Shown here one piece after another: positions 11,641 to 20,072 of a stretch of 64,000 bases of DNA (positions within the stretch are counted from its first letter, which is position 1; each line of letters starts with the position of its first letter). Location of the stretch: contig CP067379.1 of NCBI GenBank assembly GCA_019565575.1, forward strand, positions 682,001 through 746,000. Direction: 5' to 3'. The translations under genes and the position numbers were made by a program. The stretch comes from Flavobacterium covae. Lineage in GTDB: Bacteria > Bacteroidota > Bacteroidia > Flavobacteriales > Flavobacteriaceae. The notes below the pieces were generated by a model that ran no database searches, was not told the DNA's origin, and was given only the letters and a program-made list of their open reading frames with translations.

Positions 11641-12121
11641 TTATTTAAAAGCTTTTTCTATTTTGGAAGCTATTTTATCTATGGCTATTACAGCAATTAT
11701 TATAGGACTTACTTTTACTTTATTTTCTATCATAACTGAAAGGATGTTAAATTACAAAGAACAAAATCAGGCTACCCATGACTTAAATAGACTCACATAT
11801 AGTATTAATAAAGATATTTTTGATAATGATAAGATGGAAATAATTGATAATACAGTGCATTTTTCAAATTATACTGGAATGTATACTAATTATTATTTTG
11901 AAAAAGAAAATATAATTAGAAGCAATGAAACTTTTGTAGATACTTTTAAAATTACTGTTCGTCATTTTCAAATTGATTCGCTTCATGATGCTTCTAAAAA
12001 AGCACATTTTCAAAGGATAAAAATAAAAATCAGTTCAGATAGTATTCTTATGGATTTAAATTTTTACAAACCTATTTTTGCCTACGATTTGATATCAAAA
12101 AAATTTAAAAATGAGTTTTGA
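11630..12121 (+). CDS. Minor pseudopilin (GspJ/PilW type)
   Basis: 163 residues. Prepilin signal MKNNYLKA, cleavage expected after Ala8, then FSILEAILSMAITAIII with Glu at mature position 5 and a hydrophobic helix to about residue 35. The remainder is a beta-rich globular part with a length like GspJ. Overlaps GspF by 11 bases and the upstream pseudopilin by 11 bases, so translational coupling is likely. Confidence 0.73.
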   Translation: MKNNYLKAFSILEAILSMAITAIIIGLTFTLFSIITERMLNYKEQNQATHDLNRLTYSINKDIFDNDKMEIIDNTVHFSNYTGMYTNYYFEKENIIRSNETFVDTFKITVRHFQIDSLHDASKKAHFQRIKIKISSDSILMDLNFYKPIFAYDLISKKFKNEF

Positions 12122-13232
12122 TTTAAAAACCCTTAAAAAAAAGAGCGCCTCAAATACAAAAAAAGCTTCAGGTGCATTCTCTTTTAGTTTACGTAAAAAA
12201 ATCTCTGATAAACAAAAAGAAAATTTCTATAGAGAATTAGGTCTTTTACTAAAATCAGGAGTAGATTTCAAGAAAGCATTAGAAATTTTGAGTAATCAAT
12301 CTACTCATAAAAACGAGAAAGAAATTATAATATCAGTAAAAACTAAGGTAAGCCAGGGAAGAAGCATATACGAATCTATAAAGGAAACAAATCAATTTTC
12401 ACCTTATGAATATTATAGCATTCAAATAGGTGAAGAAACGAGAAAGTTAGAAGAAATTTTACATGAATTACAAAAATACTTCAACCGTAAAATACAAATG
12501 CAGCGTCAAATCGTTTCGGTATTAACCTACCCTGTAATTGTATTGATTGTAACCTTTTTAGTTTTGTATTTTATGCTGAACAAGGTCGTTCCTATGTTTA
12601 GTTCTGTTTTTAAACAGTTTGGAAATGAATTGCCTAAAAGCACTCAAATTATTATCAACTTATCTAATAATTCAGGCAAAATATTTAGTGGCATTCTATT
12701 GGTAATTATAATTTCATTAATAGCTCATTATTCTTTTAAAAAAAATATTCAATATCGTGCATTTATAACAGGACTCATTTTACGATTACCTTATTTTGGC
12801 AGTCTAATTCAAAAAATTTATCTATCTCGTTTTTGCCAAGCCATGAGTTTGCTTATCACTTCGCGTACTACTTTGATTAATTCTTTATCACTTACTTCCA
12901 AAATGATAGGCTTTTACCCAATAGAAAACGCTATTGAAACCATAAAAAAAGACATTACAAAAGGTGCTTCTTTAAGCGAAAGTTTACAAAAACATCCTGT
13001 TTTTGAAGCCAAGATGGTATCTATGATTGAGGTATCAGAACAAGTTAATCAGTTAGACACCATGTTCGAAAAACTAACTGAACAATACAACGAGGAAGTC
13101 AATTATCAAACCAAAATGATTGGCGTAATTTTAGAACCTATGCTTATTATCATTATAGGTATTATAGTAGGAATCATTATGGTATCAATGTATGCACCTA
13201 TGTTTGACTTAAGTAAAATTATCAAAAATTAA
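12111..13232 (+). CDS. GspF/PilC-type inner-membrane platform protein
   Basis: 373 residues. The T2SS F domain occurs twice: residues about 35-165 (FYRELGLLLKSGVDFKKALEIL ... GRSIYESIKE ... YYSIQIGEETRKLEEILHEL) and about 235-370 (FCQAMSLLITSRTTLINSL ... GASLSESLQKHPVFEAKMVSMIEVSEQ). Three membrane segments at about 140-165, 190-210 and 340-368. It would anchor the assembly ATPase to the inner membrane and turn the pseudopilus. Only GspF in the window and the only machine core part encoded away from the GspC-G/L/M cluster at 18-25 kb. Last gene of its operon. Confidence 0.88.
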   Translation: MSFDLKTLKKKSASNTKKASGAFSFSLRKKISDKQKENFYRELGLLLKSGVDFKKALEILSNQSTHKNEKEIIISVKTKVSQGRSIYESIKETNQFSPYEYYSIQIGEETRKLEEILHELQKYFNRKIQMQRQIVSVLTYPVIVLIVTFLVLYFMLNKVVPMFSSVFKQFGNELPKSTQIIINLSNNSGKIFSGILLVIIISLIAHYSFKKNIQYRAFITGLILRLPYFGSLIQKIYLSRFCQAMSLLITSRTTLINSLSLTSKMIGFYPIENAIETIKKDITKGASLSESLQKHPVFEAKMVSMIEVSEQVNQLDTMFEKLTEQYNEEVNYQTKMIGVILEPMLIIIIGIIVGIIMVSMYAPMFDLSKIIKN

Positions 13233-13350
13233 TAGTCTTCCTTAACATAAATAACAATGAAATTAAATACTGTTTAAACGATAATATATAATACTAGTTG
13301 AACAGTGAAAACTAAAAAAATTCTGGCTCAAATTATGCGTTCGCCTTTAT

Positions 13351-13492
13351 CTCAGATTACGCATTAGAAAAACTAATTTTTATAACTCATTGAAATAAAA
13401 TGTTTTAATTTTTATCAATTCTAGTTTTTAAAAAATTAAAGTATTAGGAAATCAATAAAGTTTTTTTAAAATTCTCTAATGCGTAATTTGAG
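13351..13492. mobile_element. Short non-autonomous IS-like element (MITE), copy 1
   Basis: About 140 bases bounded by inverted ends: left CTCAGATTACGCATTAGA, right TCTAATGCGTAATTTGAG, perfect over 13 bases (ATTACGCATTAGA). The A/T-rich inside is almost identical to a second copy at 57364-57494. No coding capacity. Ends match a third, single end at 57243. No obvious target duplication could be decided in the A/T-rich flanks. Confidence 0.7.
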
Positions 13493-13510
13493 GTTATAAT
13501 AAAAATAAAA

Positions 13511-13536
13511 GGCTCATATAGAGGGCCATTTTTTAA
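13511..13536 (+). terminator. Possible terminator after the gspF operon
   Basis: Five-base-pair stem (GGCTC and GGGCC, one G-U) followed by six T. Short, 280 bases past the gspF stop. The region 13233-13799 otherwise holds only the MITE copy and no gene that I can support. Confidence 0.35.
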
Positions 13537-13799
13537 CTTGTTTTTTATCAAGAACCTATTTATTTTCTTTTTTAGACTATTCATAACATTTATCAGTTGC
13601 TAGATAAAAATCTTTATATATTTTTGTTAAGGCTGTCCAAAAAGTAACAACGTTCTATTTAGCTTGTCTCATTATCAAAGTTATGCAATTCATTTCGGTT
13701 GAGTAACTAGATCTAAACAACTGAAACGAGTTAAATAACAATCTTGTCGTTTTGAAACACCTTTAACTAGTATATTTTTCACAATAAAAAACAAACGAT

Positions 13800-14977
13800 A
13801 TGAAACCGGATTTATTTCAATCACCTGATTATTACCAGTTAGATGATCTTTTAACAGAAGAGCACAAATTAGTACGTGATGCTGCTCGTACATGGGTAAA
13901 AAAAGAAATATCACCTATAATTGAAGAATATGCACAACGCGCTGAATTTCCTCATCAAATTATTAAAGGATTAGGTGAAATAGGCGGATTTGGGCCATAT
14001 ATACCTGTTGAATATGGTGGTGCGGGATTAGATCAGATTTCGTATGGTTTAATAATGCAAGAAATAGAAAGAGGAGACTCTGGTGTACGTTCTACTTCAT
14101 CTGTACAATCTTCATTGGTCATGTATCCTATTTGGAAATATGGATCTGAAGCACAACGTCAAAAATATTTACCTAAATTAGCTACAGGAGAATGGATGGG
14201 TTGTTTTGGATTAACAGAACCTGATTATGGATCAAATCCCGGGGGTATGGTAACTAATTTCAAAGATATGGGAGATCATTATCTATTAAATGGTGCTAAA
14301 ATGTGGATTTCTAATGCTCCTTTTGCTCAAATTGCAGTAGTTTGGGCAAAAAATGAAGAAGGTCGTATTCACGGATTAATTGTTGAACGAGGAATGGATG
14401 GTTTTAGCACACCTGAAACCCATAACAAGTGGTCTCTACGTGCCTCTGCAACAGGAGAACTTATATTTGATAATGTAAAAGTCCCTAAAGAAAACTTACT
14501 ACCTGGCAAATCGGGATTAGGCGCTCCTCTTGGTTGTCTGGACTCGGCTCGTTATGGAATTGCATGGGGTGCAATTGGGGCTGCTATGGATTGTTATGAC
14601 ACAGCCCTACGTTATTCCAAAGAACGCATTCAATTTGAAAAACCAATTGGCGCAACTCAATTACAACAAAAAAACTTGCTGAAATGATTACCGAAATCAC
14701 AAAGGCTCAACTTTTAACTTGGAGATTAGGTGTCTTACGTAATGAAGGAAAAGCTACATCAGCTCAAATCTCCATGGCAAAAAGAAACAATGTAGACATG
14801 GCTCTAACGATAGCTCGTGATGCTCGCCAGATACTGGGTGGAATGGGAATTACAGGAGAATACTCTATTATGCGTCACATGATGAATTTAGAATCTGTAG
14901 TAACATACGAAGGAACTCATGATATTCATTTATTAATTACAGGTATGGATATAACAGGTTTTCCTGCTTTCAAATAG
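13800..14977 (+). CDS. gcdH: Acyl-CoA dehydrogenase, glutaryl-CoA dehydrogenase type (frameshifted)
   Basis: About 392 residues after joining two frames across the A7 run at 14668-14674; adding one A gives QLQQKKLAEMITEITKAQ without a stop. Acyl-CoA dehydrogenase domains in order: N-terminal helical, middle beta with CFGLTEPDYGSNPGGMVT (flavin/substrate loop) and WISNAPFAQI, C-terminal helical with RDARQILGGMGI and the catalytic-Glu segment TYEGTHDIHLL. That last motif and the SNPGGM loop are those of glutaryl-CoA dehydrogenases, which convert glutaryl-CoA to crotonyl-CoA in lysine and tryptophan breakdown using FAD. Substrate assignment is by family resemblance. Single gene with its own terminator. 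Confidence 0.85.
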
Positions 14978-14997
14978 TACATAAATAAAAATCATAT

Positions 14998-15027
14998 AAA
15001 TGCCTCCCCTATTAGGGAGGCATTTAT
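14998..15027 (+). terminator. Terminator of the acyl-CoA dehydrogenase gene
   Basis: Perfect 11-base-pair stem (AAATGCCTCCC and GGGAGGCATTT) with a six-base loop, 21 bases after the stop, followed by a T-rich stretch. Confidence 0.8.
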
Positions 15028-15035
15028 TATTTTTG
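15028..15035 (+). promoter_or_regulatory. -7 element upstream of DUF3050 gene
   Basis: TATTTTTG fits TAnnTTTG and ends 19 bases before ATG 15054. It argues against the longer start at 15000, which would put the promoter and terminator inside the gene. No good -33 TTG seen. Confidence 0.45.
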
Positions 15036-15053
15036 TTGAAATTTATTAAAATA

Positions 15054-15824
15054 ATGAGCATAGAATCTATCCATAAAAGTATCCAAACACAAAAGGATAT
15101 ACTATTAAACCATCCTTTGTATTCTAAAATCAAAACATTAGAATCGCTTAATATATTTCTCGAACATCACATTTACGCTGTTTGGGATTTTATGTCTTTA
15201 TTAAAAGCACTACAAAATCAATTAACGTGCACTAGCACTCCATGGAAAGCCTCCCCTAACCCAGAAACTCGTTATTTAATCAATGAAATAGTTTTAGCAG
15301 AAGAGTCTGACTTAGCTCTAGATGGTAGGCGTCTAAGTCATTATGAAATGTATTTAGAAGCTATGTATGACTGTGGTGCTTCTACGAGCGAAATCAAGAA
15401 TTTTTTGAAACATACTGATGAAACTCAAAATATTTTCAAAAGCATTAATGAAAGTGAATTAGGACAAGCTATAAAGGACTTTTTAAATTTTACTTTTAAT
15501 GTAATTGAAAAAGGACAAGCTCATGAAATAGCAAGCGCGTTTACTTTTGGGAGAGAAGATCTAATACCTAGCATGTTTACGGCTATTTTGAAAAATTTTA
15601 AAGAATCATTTCCTGAAAAAGATTTTTCAAAATTAATTTATTATTTCGAACGACATATAGAACTTGATGCGGACGAACACGGTCCCATGGCTATGAAAAT
15701 GATTGAATACTTAGCAAACAACGACCCAAAAAAATGGAATGAAATGGAAATCATTGCAATTGAAGCTTTGGAAAAACGAATTGCTTTGTGGAATGCAATT
15801 GAGAAAGCAATTGACTCTATCTAA
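15054..15824 (+). CDS. DUF3050 family protein (heme-oxygenase-like fold)
   Basis: 256 residues from ATG 15054. All-helical. Typical DUF3050 features: HHIYAVWDFMSLLKALQ (residues about 32-48), RYLINEIVLAEESD, SHYEMYLEAM, SAFTFGREDLIPSMF and YYFERHIELDADEHG near residue 205. Conserved His and Glu spaced as in the heme-oxygenase-like / TENA fold that can bind a di-iron centre; activity unknown. Monocistronic: preceded by the terminator at 14998 and followed by a convergent terminator. The open frame reaches 15000 but the promoter element lies inside that part. Confidence 0.85.
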   Translation: MSIESIHKSIQTQKDILLNHPLYSKIKTLESLNIFLEHHIYAVWDFMSLLKALQNQLTCTSTPWKASPNPETRYLINEIVLAEESDLALDGRRLSHYEMYLEAMYDCGASTSEIKNFLKHTDETQNIFKSINESELGQAIKDFLNFTFNVIEKGQAHEIASAFTFGREDLIPSMFTAILKNFKESFPEKDFSKLIYYFERHIELDADEHGPMAMKMIEYLANNDPKKWNEMEIIAIEALEKRIALWNAIEKAIDSI

Positions 15825-15833
15825 AAAATAAAA

Positions 15834-15886
15834 CTGCCCGAAAAATTTAATTTCTCTTAATTATCCTATTATTCGGGCAGAATAGT
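15834..15886. terminator. Bidirectional terminator between DUF3050 and ferredoxin genes
   Basis: Arms CTGCCCGAA (15834-15842) and TTCGGGCAG (15872-15880) pair perfectly around a long A/T loop; A-rich on the left and T-rich on the right serve both convergent genes. Confidence 0.65.
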
Positions 15887-15889
15887 TTC

Positions 15890-16223
15890 TTATTCAGCAG
15901 GGGCTAATTCTATTTCTAATCCGTTAATTTCAGGAGTTATTAAAATCTGACAACCTAAACGACTATTTTCTTTTACATTTAAAGCTTCCCAAAGCATAGC
16001 CTCTTCATCAGGATTTTTTTCAGGTAATTCTACATTATTCAAAACATAACATTGACAAGAAGCACACATAGCCATTCCTCCACAAATACCTATAGTTCCT
16101 TCCAGGGGCCAATTCATACGCACGAACAAGTTCCATAATATTCATATTCATATCTGTTGGTGCTTGTACTTCATGAGTTACTCCTTCTCTATCCGTTATT
16201 TTTATGATAATATCTAAAGACAT
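15890..16223 (-). CDS. 2Fe-2S ferredoxin, adrenodoxin type (frameshifted)
   Basis: About 110 residues once one extra base near 16103 is removed, joining MSLDIIIKITDREG...LVRAYELAP to EGTIGICGGMAMCASCQCYV. Cluster ligands are visible as C-x5-C-x2-C (CGGMAMCASC) and a fourth Cys in SRLGCQI, the vertebrate/adrenodoxin-type arrangement with the acidic PDEEAMLW region between. It carries electrons to an unknown partner (P450, Fe-S assembly or an oxygenase). Own -7 element TACTTTTG at 16236-16243. Ends at the bidirectional terminator. The uncorrected frames would lose the cluster, so the break is almost surely an artefact. Confidence 0.85.
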
Positions 16224-16235
16224 ATTTTTTTCTTA

Positions 16236-16243
16236 CAAAAGTA
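16236..16243 (-). promoter_or_regulatory. -7 element of the ferredoxin gene
   Basis: Coding-strand TACTTTTG (TAnnTTTG) 12 bases before ATG 16223. A -33 TTG at the usual distance is not evident. Confidence 0.4.
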
Positions 16244-16282
16244 ACGATATTTATAGAAAAATATTAAATTTGACAAAACTTT

Positions 16283-16356
16283 GGGGGATTAGCTCATTTG
16301 GCTAGAGCGCTACGCTGGCAGCGTAGAGGTGACCGGTTCGAGCCCGGTATTCTCCA
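16283..16356 (+). tRNA. tRNA-Ala (anticodon GGC)
   Basis: Full cloverleaf of 74 bases: acceptor GGGGGAT with ATTCTCC, D stem GCTC/GAGC, anticodon stem CTACG/CGTAG with loop CTGGCAG (anticodon GGC), T stem ACCGG/CCGGT with TTCGAGC loop, discriminator A. No encoded CCA, as usual in this phylum. Acceptor has two G-U pairs. Preceded 10 bases upstream by TAAATTTG. Confidence 0.93.
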
Positions 16357-16400
16357 CTTTTTATTTTTTTAGAATATTTTTTCTAGAAAGAAAAAAATAA

Positions 16401-16408
16401 TATATTTG
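16401..16408 (+). promoter_or_regulatory. Conserved -7 elements before the two tRNA-Ala genes
   Basis: TATATTTG here and TAAATTTG at 16265-16272; both are followed by GACAAAAC and then the tRNA about 10 bases later. Fits TAnnTTTG. Each tRNA thus seems to have its own promoter. Confidence 0.5.
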
Positions 16409-16417
16409 ACAAAACAT

Positions 16418-16491
16418 GGGGGATTAGCTCAGCTGGCTAGAGCGCCTGCCTTGCACGCAGGAGGTCATCGGTTCGACTCCGATATTCTCCA
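16418..16491 (+). tRNA. tRNA-Ala (anticodon TGC)
   Basis: 74-base cloverleaf with the same acceptor and D arm as the tRNA at 16283; anticodon stem CCTGC/GCAGG with loop CTTGCAC (anticodon TGC, UGC in RNA). T loop TTCGACT. Discriminator A, no CCA encoded. Confidence 0.94.
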
Positions 16492-16521
16492 CTAAATTAA
16501 CTAACCAAAACCAAAAACCGA

Positions 16522-16548
16522 GAGCGTCTCCTAGAGGCGTTTTTTTTA
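16522..16548 (+). terminator. Terminator of the tRNA-Ala pair
   Basis: Stem CGTCTC / GAGGCG (one G-U) with loop CTA, followed by eight T, 31 bases after the second tRNA. Confidence 0.75.
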
Positions 16549-16560
16549 TCTCATAATAAA

Positions 16561-17466
16561 ATGAAAAATAAGACCTTATTTATTTTATTTTTATTTTGTT
16601 TCTTAAAAGCTTCTTCTCAAGAAATCATAACAACTCTTCCTGATACTGTAACACATTGGAAGAAACAAAATAAAATTTCTTTAGACATTAATCAAATAAG
16701 TTTTATTAATTGGAATGCGGGTGGTAACAATTCTATTTCGGGTCTGATTAAAGGTGATTTCAAAAGAATTTTCCAGCATAAAAACATCAAATGGCATAAT
16801 GAGCTATTATTTCGCTATGGTATAAACAAACAAGATGGTCAAGAAATAAGAAAAACAGAAGATGTCTTTCTCTTCAATTCTACTTTAGGTTTTAAAAAGG
16901 ATAGTATTTCTAATTGGCACTATTCCGCTAAATTGAATTTCAATACTCAATTTGCAAATGGATATAAGCATCCTAACTTTGAGAAGCCTATTTCTAGTTT
17001 TTTTGCCCCAGCTTATCTATTCATAGGTATTGGTACTGAATATATTGATAAAGATCAAAATTTTAAAATATATTTATCTCCTTTAACTCAAAAATCTACT
17101 TTTGTCTTTAATACAGATTTAGCGAACGAAGGTGCCTTTGGCGTAGAAAAAGGAAAAAAATATCGAAACGAAATTGGAGTTCTTCTAACCGCTTTTCACA
17201 AAGACGAAATATATCAAAATATTTATTTAGAAAACAAAATTAATCTTTACACAGACTATCTAAATAATTTTGGTAACATAGACGTAAATTGGCAATTACA
17301 ATTTGATTTCATCATCAATAAATACGTTTCAGCAAACATTAATGCCAATTTGTTATATGATGATGATGTCAAGACTAAAAATGAGATAAATGGACAATTA
17401 ATTACATCAGGAGCTAAAATTCAATTTAAGCAGATAATTGGTATTGGTTTAAATTATTCTTTTTAG
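16561..17466 (+). CDS. DUF3078 outer-membrane beta-barrel-like protein
   Basis: 301 residues with a signal peptide (residues 1-19, cleaved after ASSQ). The family mark is WKKQNKISLDINQISFINWNAGGNNSISG just after the signal, followed by amphipathic beta strands with alternating aromatic residues and a C-terminal LNYSF ending in Phe, as in outer-membrane barrels. DUF3078 is common in Flavobacteriia, with no known function. Starts 12 bases after the tRNA terminator. No obvious partner. Confidence 0.85.
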   Translation: MKNKTLFILFLFCFLKASSQEIITTLPDTVTHWKKQNKISLDINQISFINWNAGGNNSISGLIKGDFKRIFQHKNIKWHNELLFRYGINKQDGQEIRKTEDVFLFNSTLGFKKDSISNWHYSAKLNFNTQFANGYKHPNFEKPISSFFAPAYLFIGIGTEYIDKDQNFKIYLSPLTQKSTFVFNTDLANEGAFGVEKGKKYRNEIGVLLTAFHKDEIYQNIYLENKINLYTDYLNNFGNIDVNWQLQFDFIINKYVSANINANLLYDDDVKTKNEINGQLITSGAKIQFKQIIGIGLNYSF

Positions 17467-17607
17467 AAAACTCCTAATAAAACTTTCTAAAATCTAGAAA
17501 TAACATCTATATATTATTCCTATTTTTATTATTTAGGTAGTAAATATTTGTTTCAAGAAAATCATTTATCTCAAATTAAAACACATCTTATTTAAGTATT
17601 AAATTTA

Positions 17608-17863
17608 TAGCATTTAAACTTAAAATATACTGGACTAAAAAGTAAAATTCTCGATCTGTTTTTTTTTATTTTAAAACAACTCTAACAAATGGTTGAGCAT
17701 ATAACTGAAATCATCGTTAGTTCGAGCGTGAAGCGCATCGAGAACCAACACTATTCTTTATTGCTTTTGTAGGATAGTGTCGAAATGAAAAATTACAAAC
17801 TTTTTGAACAGTCTCAAGGTTAAAAAAATAGTATTATGAGAAAATTTCAAAGTTTAAATGGTA
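17608..17863. repeat. Dispersed intergenic repeat, copy 1
   Basis: Begins tagcatttaaa and ends near caaagtttaaatggta. Same order of segments as the copy at 27210, including TTAGTTCGAGCG..AAGCGCATCGAGAA and TGCTTTTGTAGGATAGTG, but lacking an internal part of about 75 bases (between GGATAGTG and TCGAAATGA). Together with A/T-rich filler it fills the gene-free stretch 17467-18063, where no gene is seen. Confidence 0.75.
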
Positions 17864-18063
17864 TTATAGCCTCATAAGATTAATTTTAAATTTAAAATAT
17901 ACCTAAACAACATTGTTTTTTTCGAACATTTTGCTTTAAAAAGAAATTAAATTCAAAAGAGACGCTATACAAATAATTAACTAAATATACTTTCTTATTC
18001 TAAATCTATTTAATCATACAAAAAAATAAAATGTTTAAAATATCATTTTTATAAATAAAAAAA

Positions 18064-18587
18064 TTATTGTCTAACTACTATCCGTTTTCTTTTTTCGAAT
18101 TTTACTTCTAAAGAATCTCGGTATATTTTTTTTATTACTACACCGTTACACTCTGTATTTAATCGAGTTTTAAATAGGTTATCATTAACTTTTATTAAAA
18201 TTAGTTCCTCTGCTTTTCCTTGGGTTTTTATGTAACCATAAAATTTTATATCTGGAAAAGGGTTTTCTTCAATTACTTTGACTGGTTTTATAGGTTTTAT
18301 CTCATTTTTCTTAAGTTTTAATAGGTTTGTCGTTATATTTGTTTGTTGTGGTTTATTATTTTCAATTTTAATAACCTTAACCGTCTTTAAAAAAGGGTCT
18401 ATTGAAAGAGAACCTAGAAGAAAAGTATCCTTTTCAATTTTATCTGGTAATTTTATAGTAATATTATTTTCAAAATTGTTTTCTATTTGTTTGTCTTGAA
18501 AGAAATGGCTTATATATTTATAAATTACAGTTCCCCATAACGCTAAAACACCTATTAAAAGGATCACGTTTATTTTTTTTTCATCAT
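18064..18587 (-). CDS. GspC/PilP-like inner-membrane protein of the secretion machine
   Basis: About 174 residues. One N-terminal membrane helix (VILLIGVLALWGTVIYKYI), a linker, and a small C-terminal beta domain (PFPDIKFYGYIKT...ELILIKVNDNLFKTRLNTECNGVVIKKIYRDSLEV) like the homology region of GspC or PilP, which joins the inner-membrane platform to the secretin. No PDZ domain. Uncorrected, the frame can start only at GTG 18567. The preceding lipoprotein ends in TAATG at 18587, and adding one A to the A9 run at 18573-18581 gives MMKKKINVILLIG in frame; that coupled ATG is preferred. Last gene of the operon. Identification rests on topology and neighbours. Confidence 0.65.
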
Positions 18588-19549
18588 TAATTTATTAATA
18601 AACTATTTGGTTTACTGTATAAAGATCCTATATTTCCTGCTTTATCTTTGGCTTTTACTCTCCAGAAATAAGTAGCTGTAGCAGTAAATATTTTTTGGTA
18701 ATTTGTCGTAGTTGTAATTTGGCTTTCAAAATTTTTAGTAAAATCAACATCCGTTGCAAACTCAATTATATAATAATCAATAGGTGATTTAATGGTCCCA
18801 GAATCAGTATCTAATTTCCAACTAAGTTCTACGGTAGAATTCACTTTACGTGTTTCAGCATTATTAGGTAATAGATTTTGTGGCGCGTTTGGCGGAGTTG
18901 TATCTAATGAAAATGTAGATTTATTAAAATCAGTAGATGACGTTGTATTTATAGCTTTTACTCTCCATTCATAAAGGGCATCTGATTTCAAAACAGTTGC
19001 ATCTAAAACATAAGTTGGTGTTGTTAGACCTTCTTTAGAAAGCAATAATAAATTACTATTGGTCACGTCATATAATTCTAGAGTATAAGTAGTTGCTATT
19101 TTTATAGGATCCCAAATTAATATTAAATTATTCCTATTAGTAAAAAAACCATTGGACGGACTTTTTAGAATTACGAGTTGGTTTTCTAAACTGGTTGGTA
19201 ATTTTATATCGAAGGAACTTGAGATTGTATATTTCGATTCGTATCCTTGATTTTCTCCTCTAATTTTAAACTTGTATTTACCAGGTAGTAATGGGAGTTT
19301 TAAAGAGTTTTTAGTGGTTATTGTATCTTTTATTACAAGTGCATTTTTATCTTCTATTTGTAACCGATATTTATTGGCTCCTTTAAGTGGTTCCCATTGA
19401 AAACTGATTATATTACTTTCTATAACACTCCCCTCTTTTGGTGTTAAAACATTTACGACATCAGTTGTAATGTCTTTTTCTAAAATATCATCACACGCTG
19501 TAATACTTATAGCAAAAAACAAAAATAATACGCTATTAAATACCTTCAT
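18587..19549 (-). CDS. Lipoprotein with three fibronectin-III-like domains in the secretion operon
   Basis: 320 residues. Lipoprotein signal with ITAC at residues 16-19. Three FN3-like domains: about 33-110 (PKEGSVIESNIISFQWEP, YRLQIED), about 125-205 (SPSNGFFTNRNNLILIWDP, YEWRVKAIN), and about 215-318 (TPPNAPQNLLPNN, TYFWRVKAKDKAGNIG). Overlaps the PilO-like gene (14 bases) and, through TAATG, the GspC-like gene. In the operon it occupies a place where other systems code for a pilotin or pilus-associated lipoprotein; a role in supporting the secretin at the outer membrane is inference. Confidence 0.75.
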   Translation of the reverse strand: MKVFNSVLFLFFAISITACDDILEKDITTDVVNVLTPKEGSVIESNIISFQWEPLKGANKYRLQIEDKNALVIKDTITTKNSLKLPLLPGKYKFKIRGENQGYESKYTISSSFDIKLPTSLENQLVILKSPSNGFFTNRNNLILIWDPIKIATTYTLELYDVTNSNLLLLSKEGLTTPTYVLDATVLKSDALYEWRVKAINTTSSTDFNKSTFSLDTTPPNAPQNLLPNNAETRKVNSTVELSWKLDTDSGTIKSPIDYYIIEFATDVDFTKNFESQITTTTNYQKIFTATATYFWRVKAKDKAGNIGSLYSKPNSLLIN

Positions 19550-20057
19550 AATTTTGAAATATAAGTTTTAAATATAATTTTTCTTCTTTATCATTTTTTT
19601 GTTCTGTAAAAAACTGTAAACTTACAAGTTTTGAGCTTTGAAAATTATTTTCAAAGTTATAAATTGTGTTTAGTAATTGATTAGTATTTCCTGACAGAAC
19701 TATACTATTTGTTATGATTGAAAGGTGTTCATCTTTAAAAAAATGAATAGGTTGAATCGAGTGTATCGCAATTTCTGAATGGTTTTTTGCTAAAAAATCA
19801 ATAATTTCTTGTTGTATAATTTCTTTTTCTTTTCCGCTTTTACCAATTAATAGATCTAATTTGGCAACGTCATTATATAATTTATTTAAACCTGATGTTT
19901 TGGCATTTATTTCTTGCGTCTTTTCTATAAGTGCTTTATATTCTTTATATGAGCCTATTAACTGGCTAAAAGAACGTTTATAAGCAGTAATAGATAACAA
20001 ACAAAGTATTACTAATAATGCTTTAAATTTTTGTTTGAAAGAATACTGATTAAACAT
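19536..20057 (-). CDS. PilO/GspM-like inner-membrane protein
   Basis: 173 residues. Short cytoplasmic start, one membrane helix (residues about 13-31), a coiled-coil segment (about 35-90, rich in Leu/Lys/Glu), then a ferredoxin-like beta-alpha-beta domain (IQPIHFFKDEHLSIITNSIVLSGNTNQLLNTIYNFE pattern, residues about 100-135), as in PilO and GspM. It would dimerise with the GspL/PilN-like partner coded just upstream (15-base gap). Family call rests on architecture and position. Confidence 0.72.
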   Translation of the reverse strand: MFNQYSFKQKFKALLVILCLLSITAYKRSFSQLIGSYKEYKALIEKTQEINAKTSGLNKLYNDVAKLDLLIGKSGKEKEIIQQEIIDFLAKNHSEIAIHSIQPIHFFKDEHLSIITNSIVLSGNTNQLLNTIYNFENNFQSSKLVSLQFFTEQKNDKEEKLYLKLIFQNYEGI

Positions 20058-20072
20058 GATGTGTTATGATTT

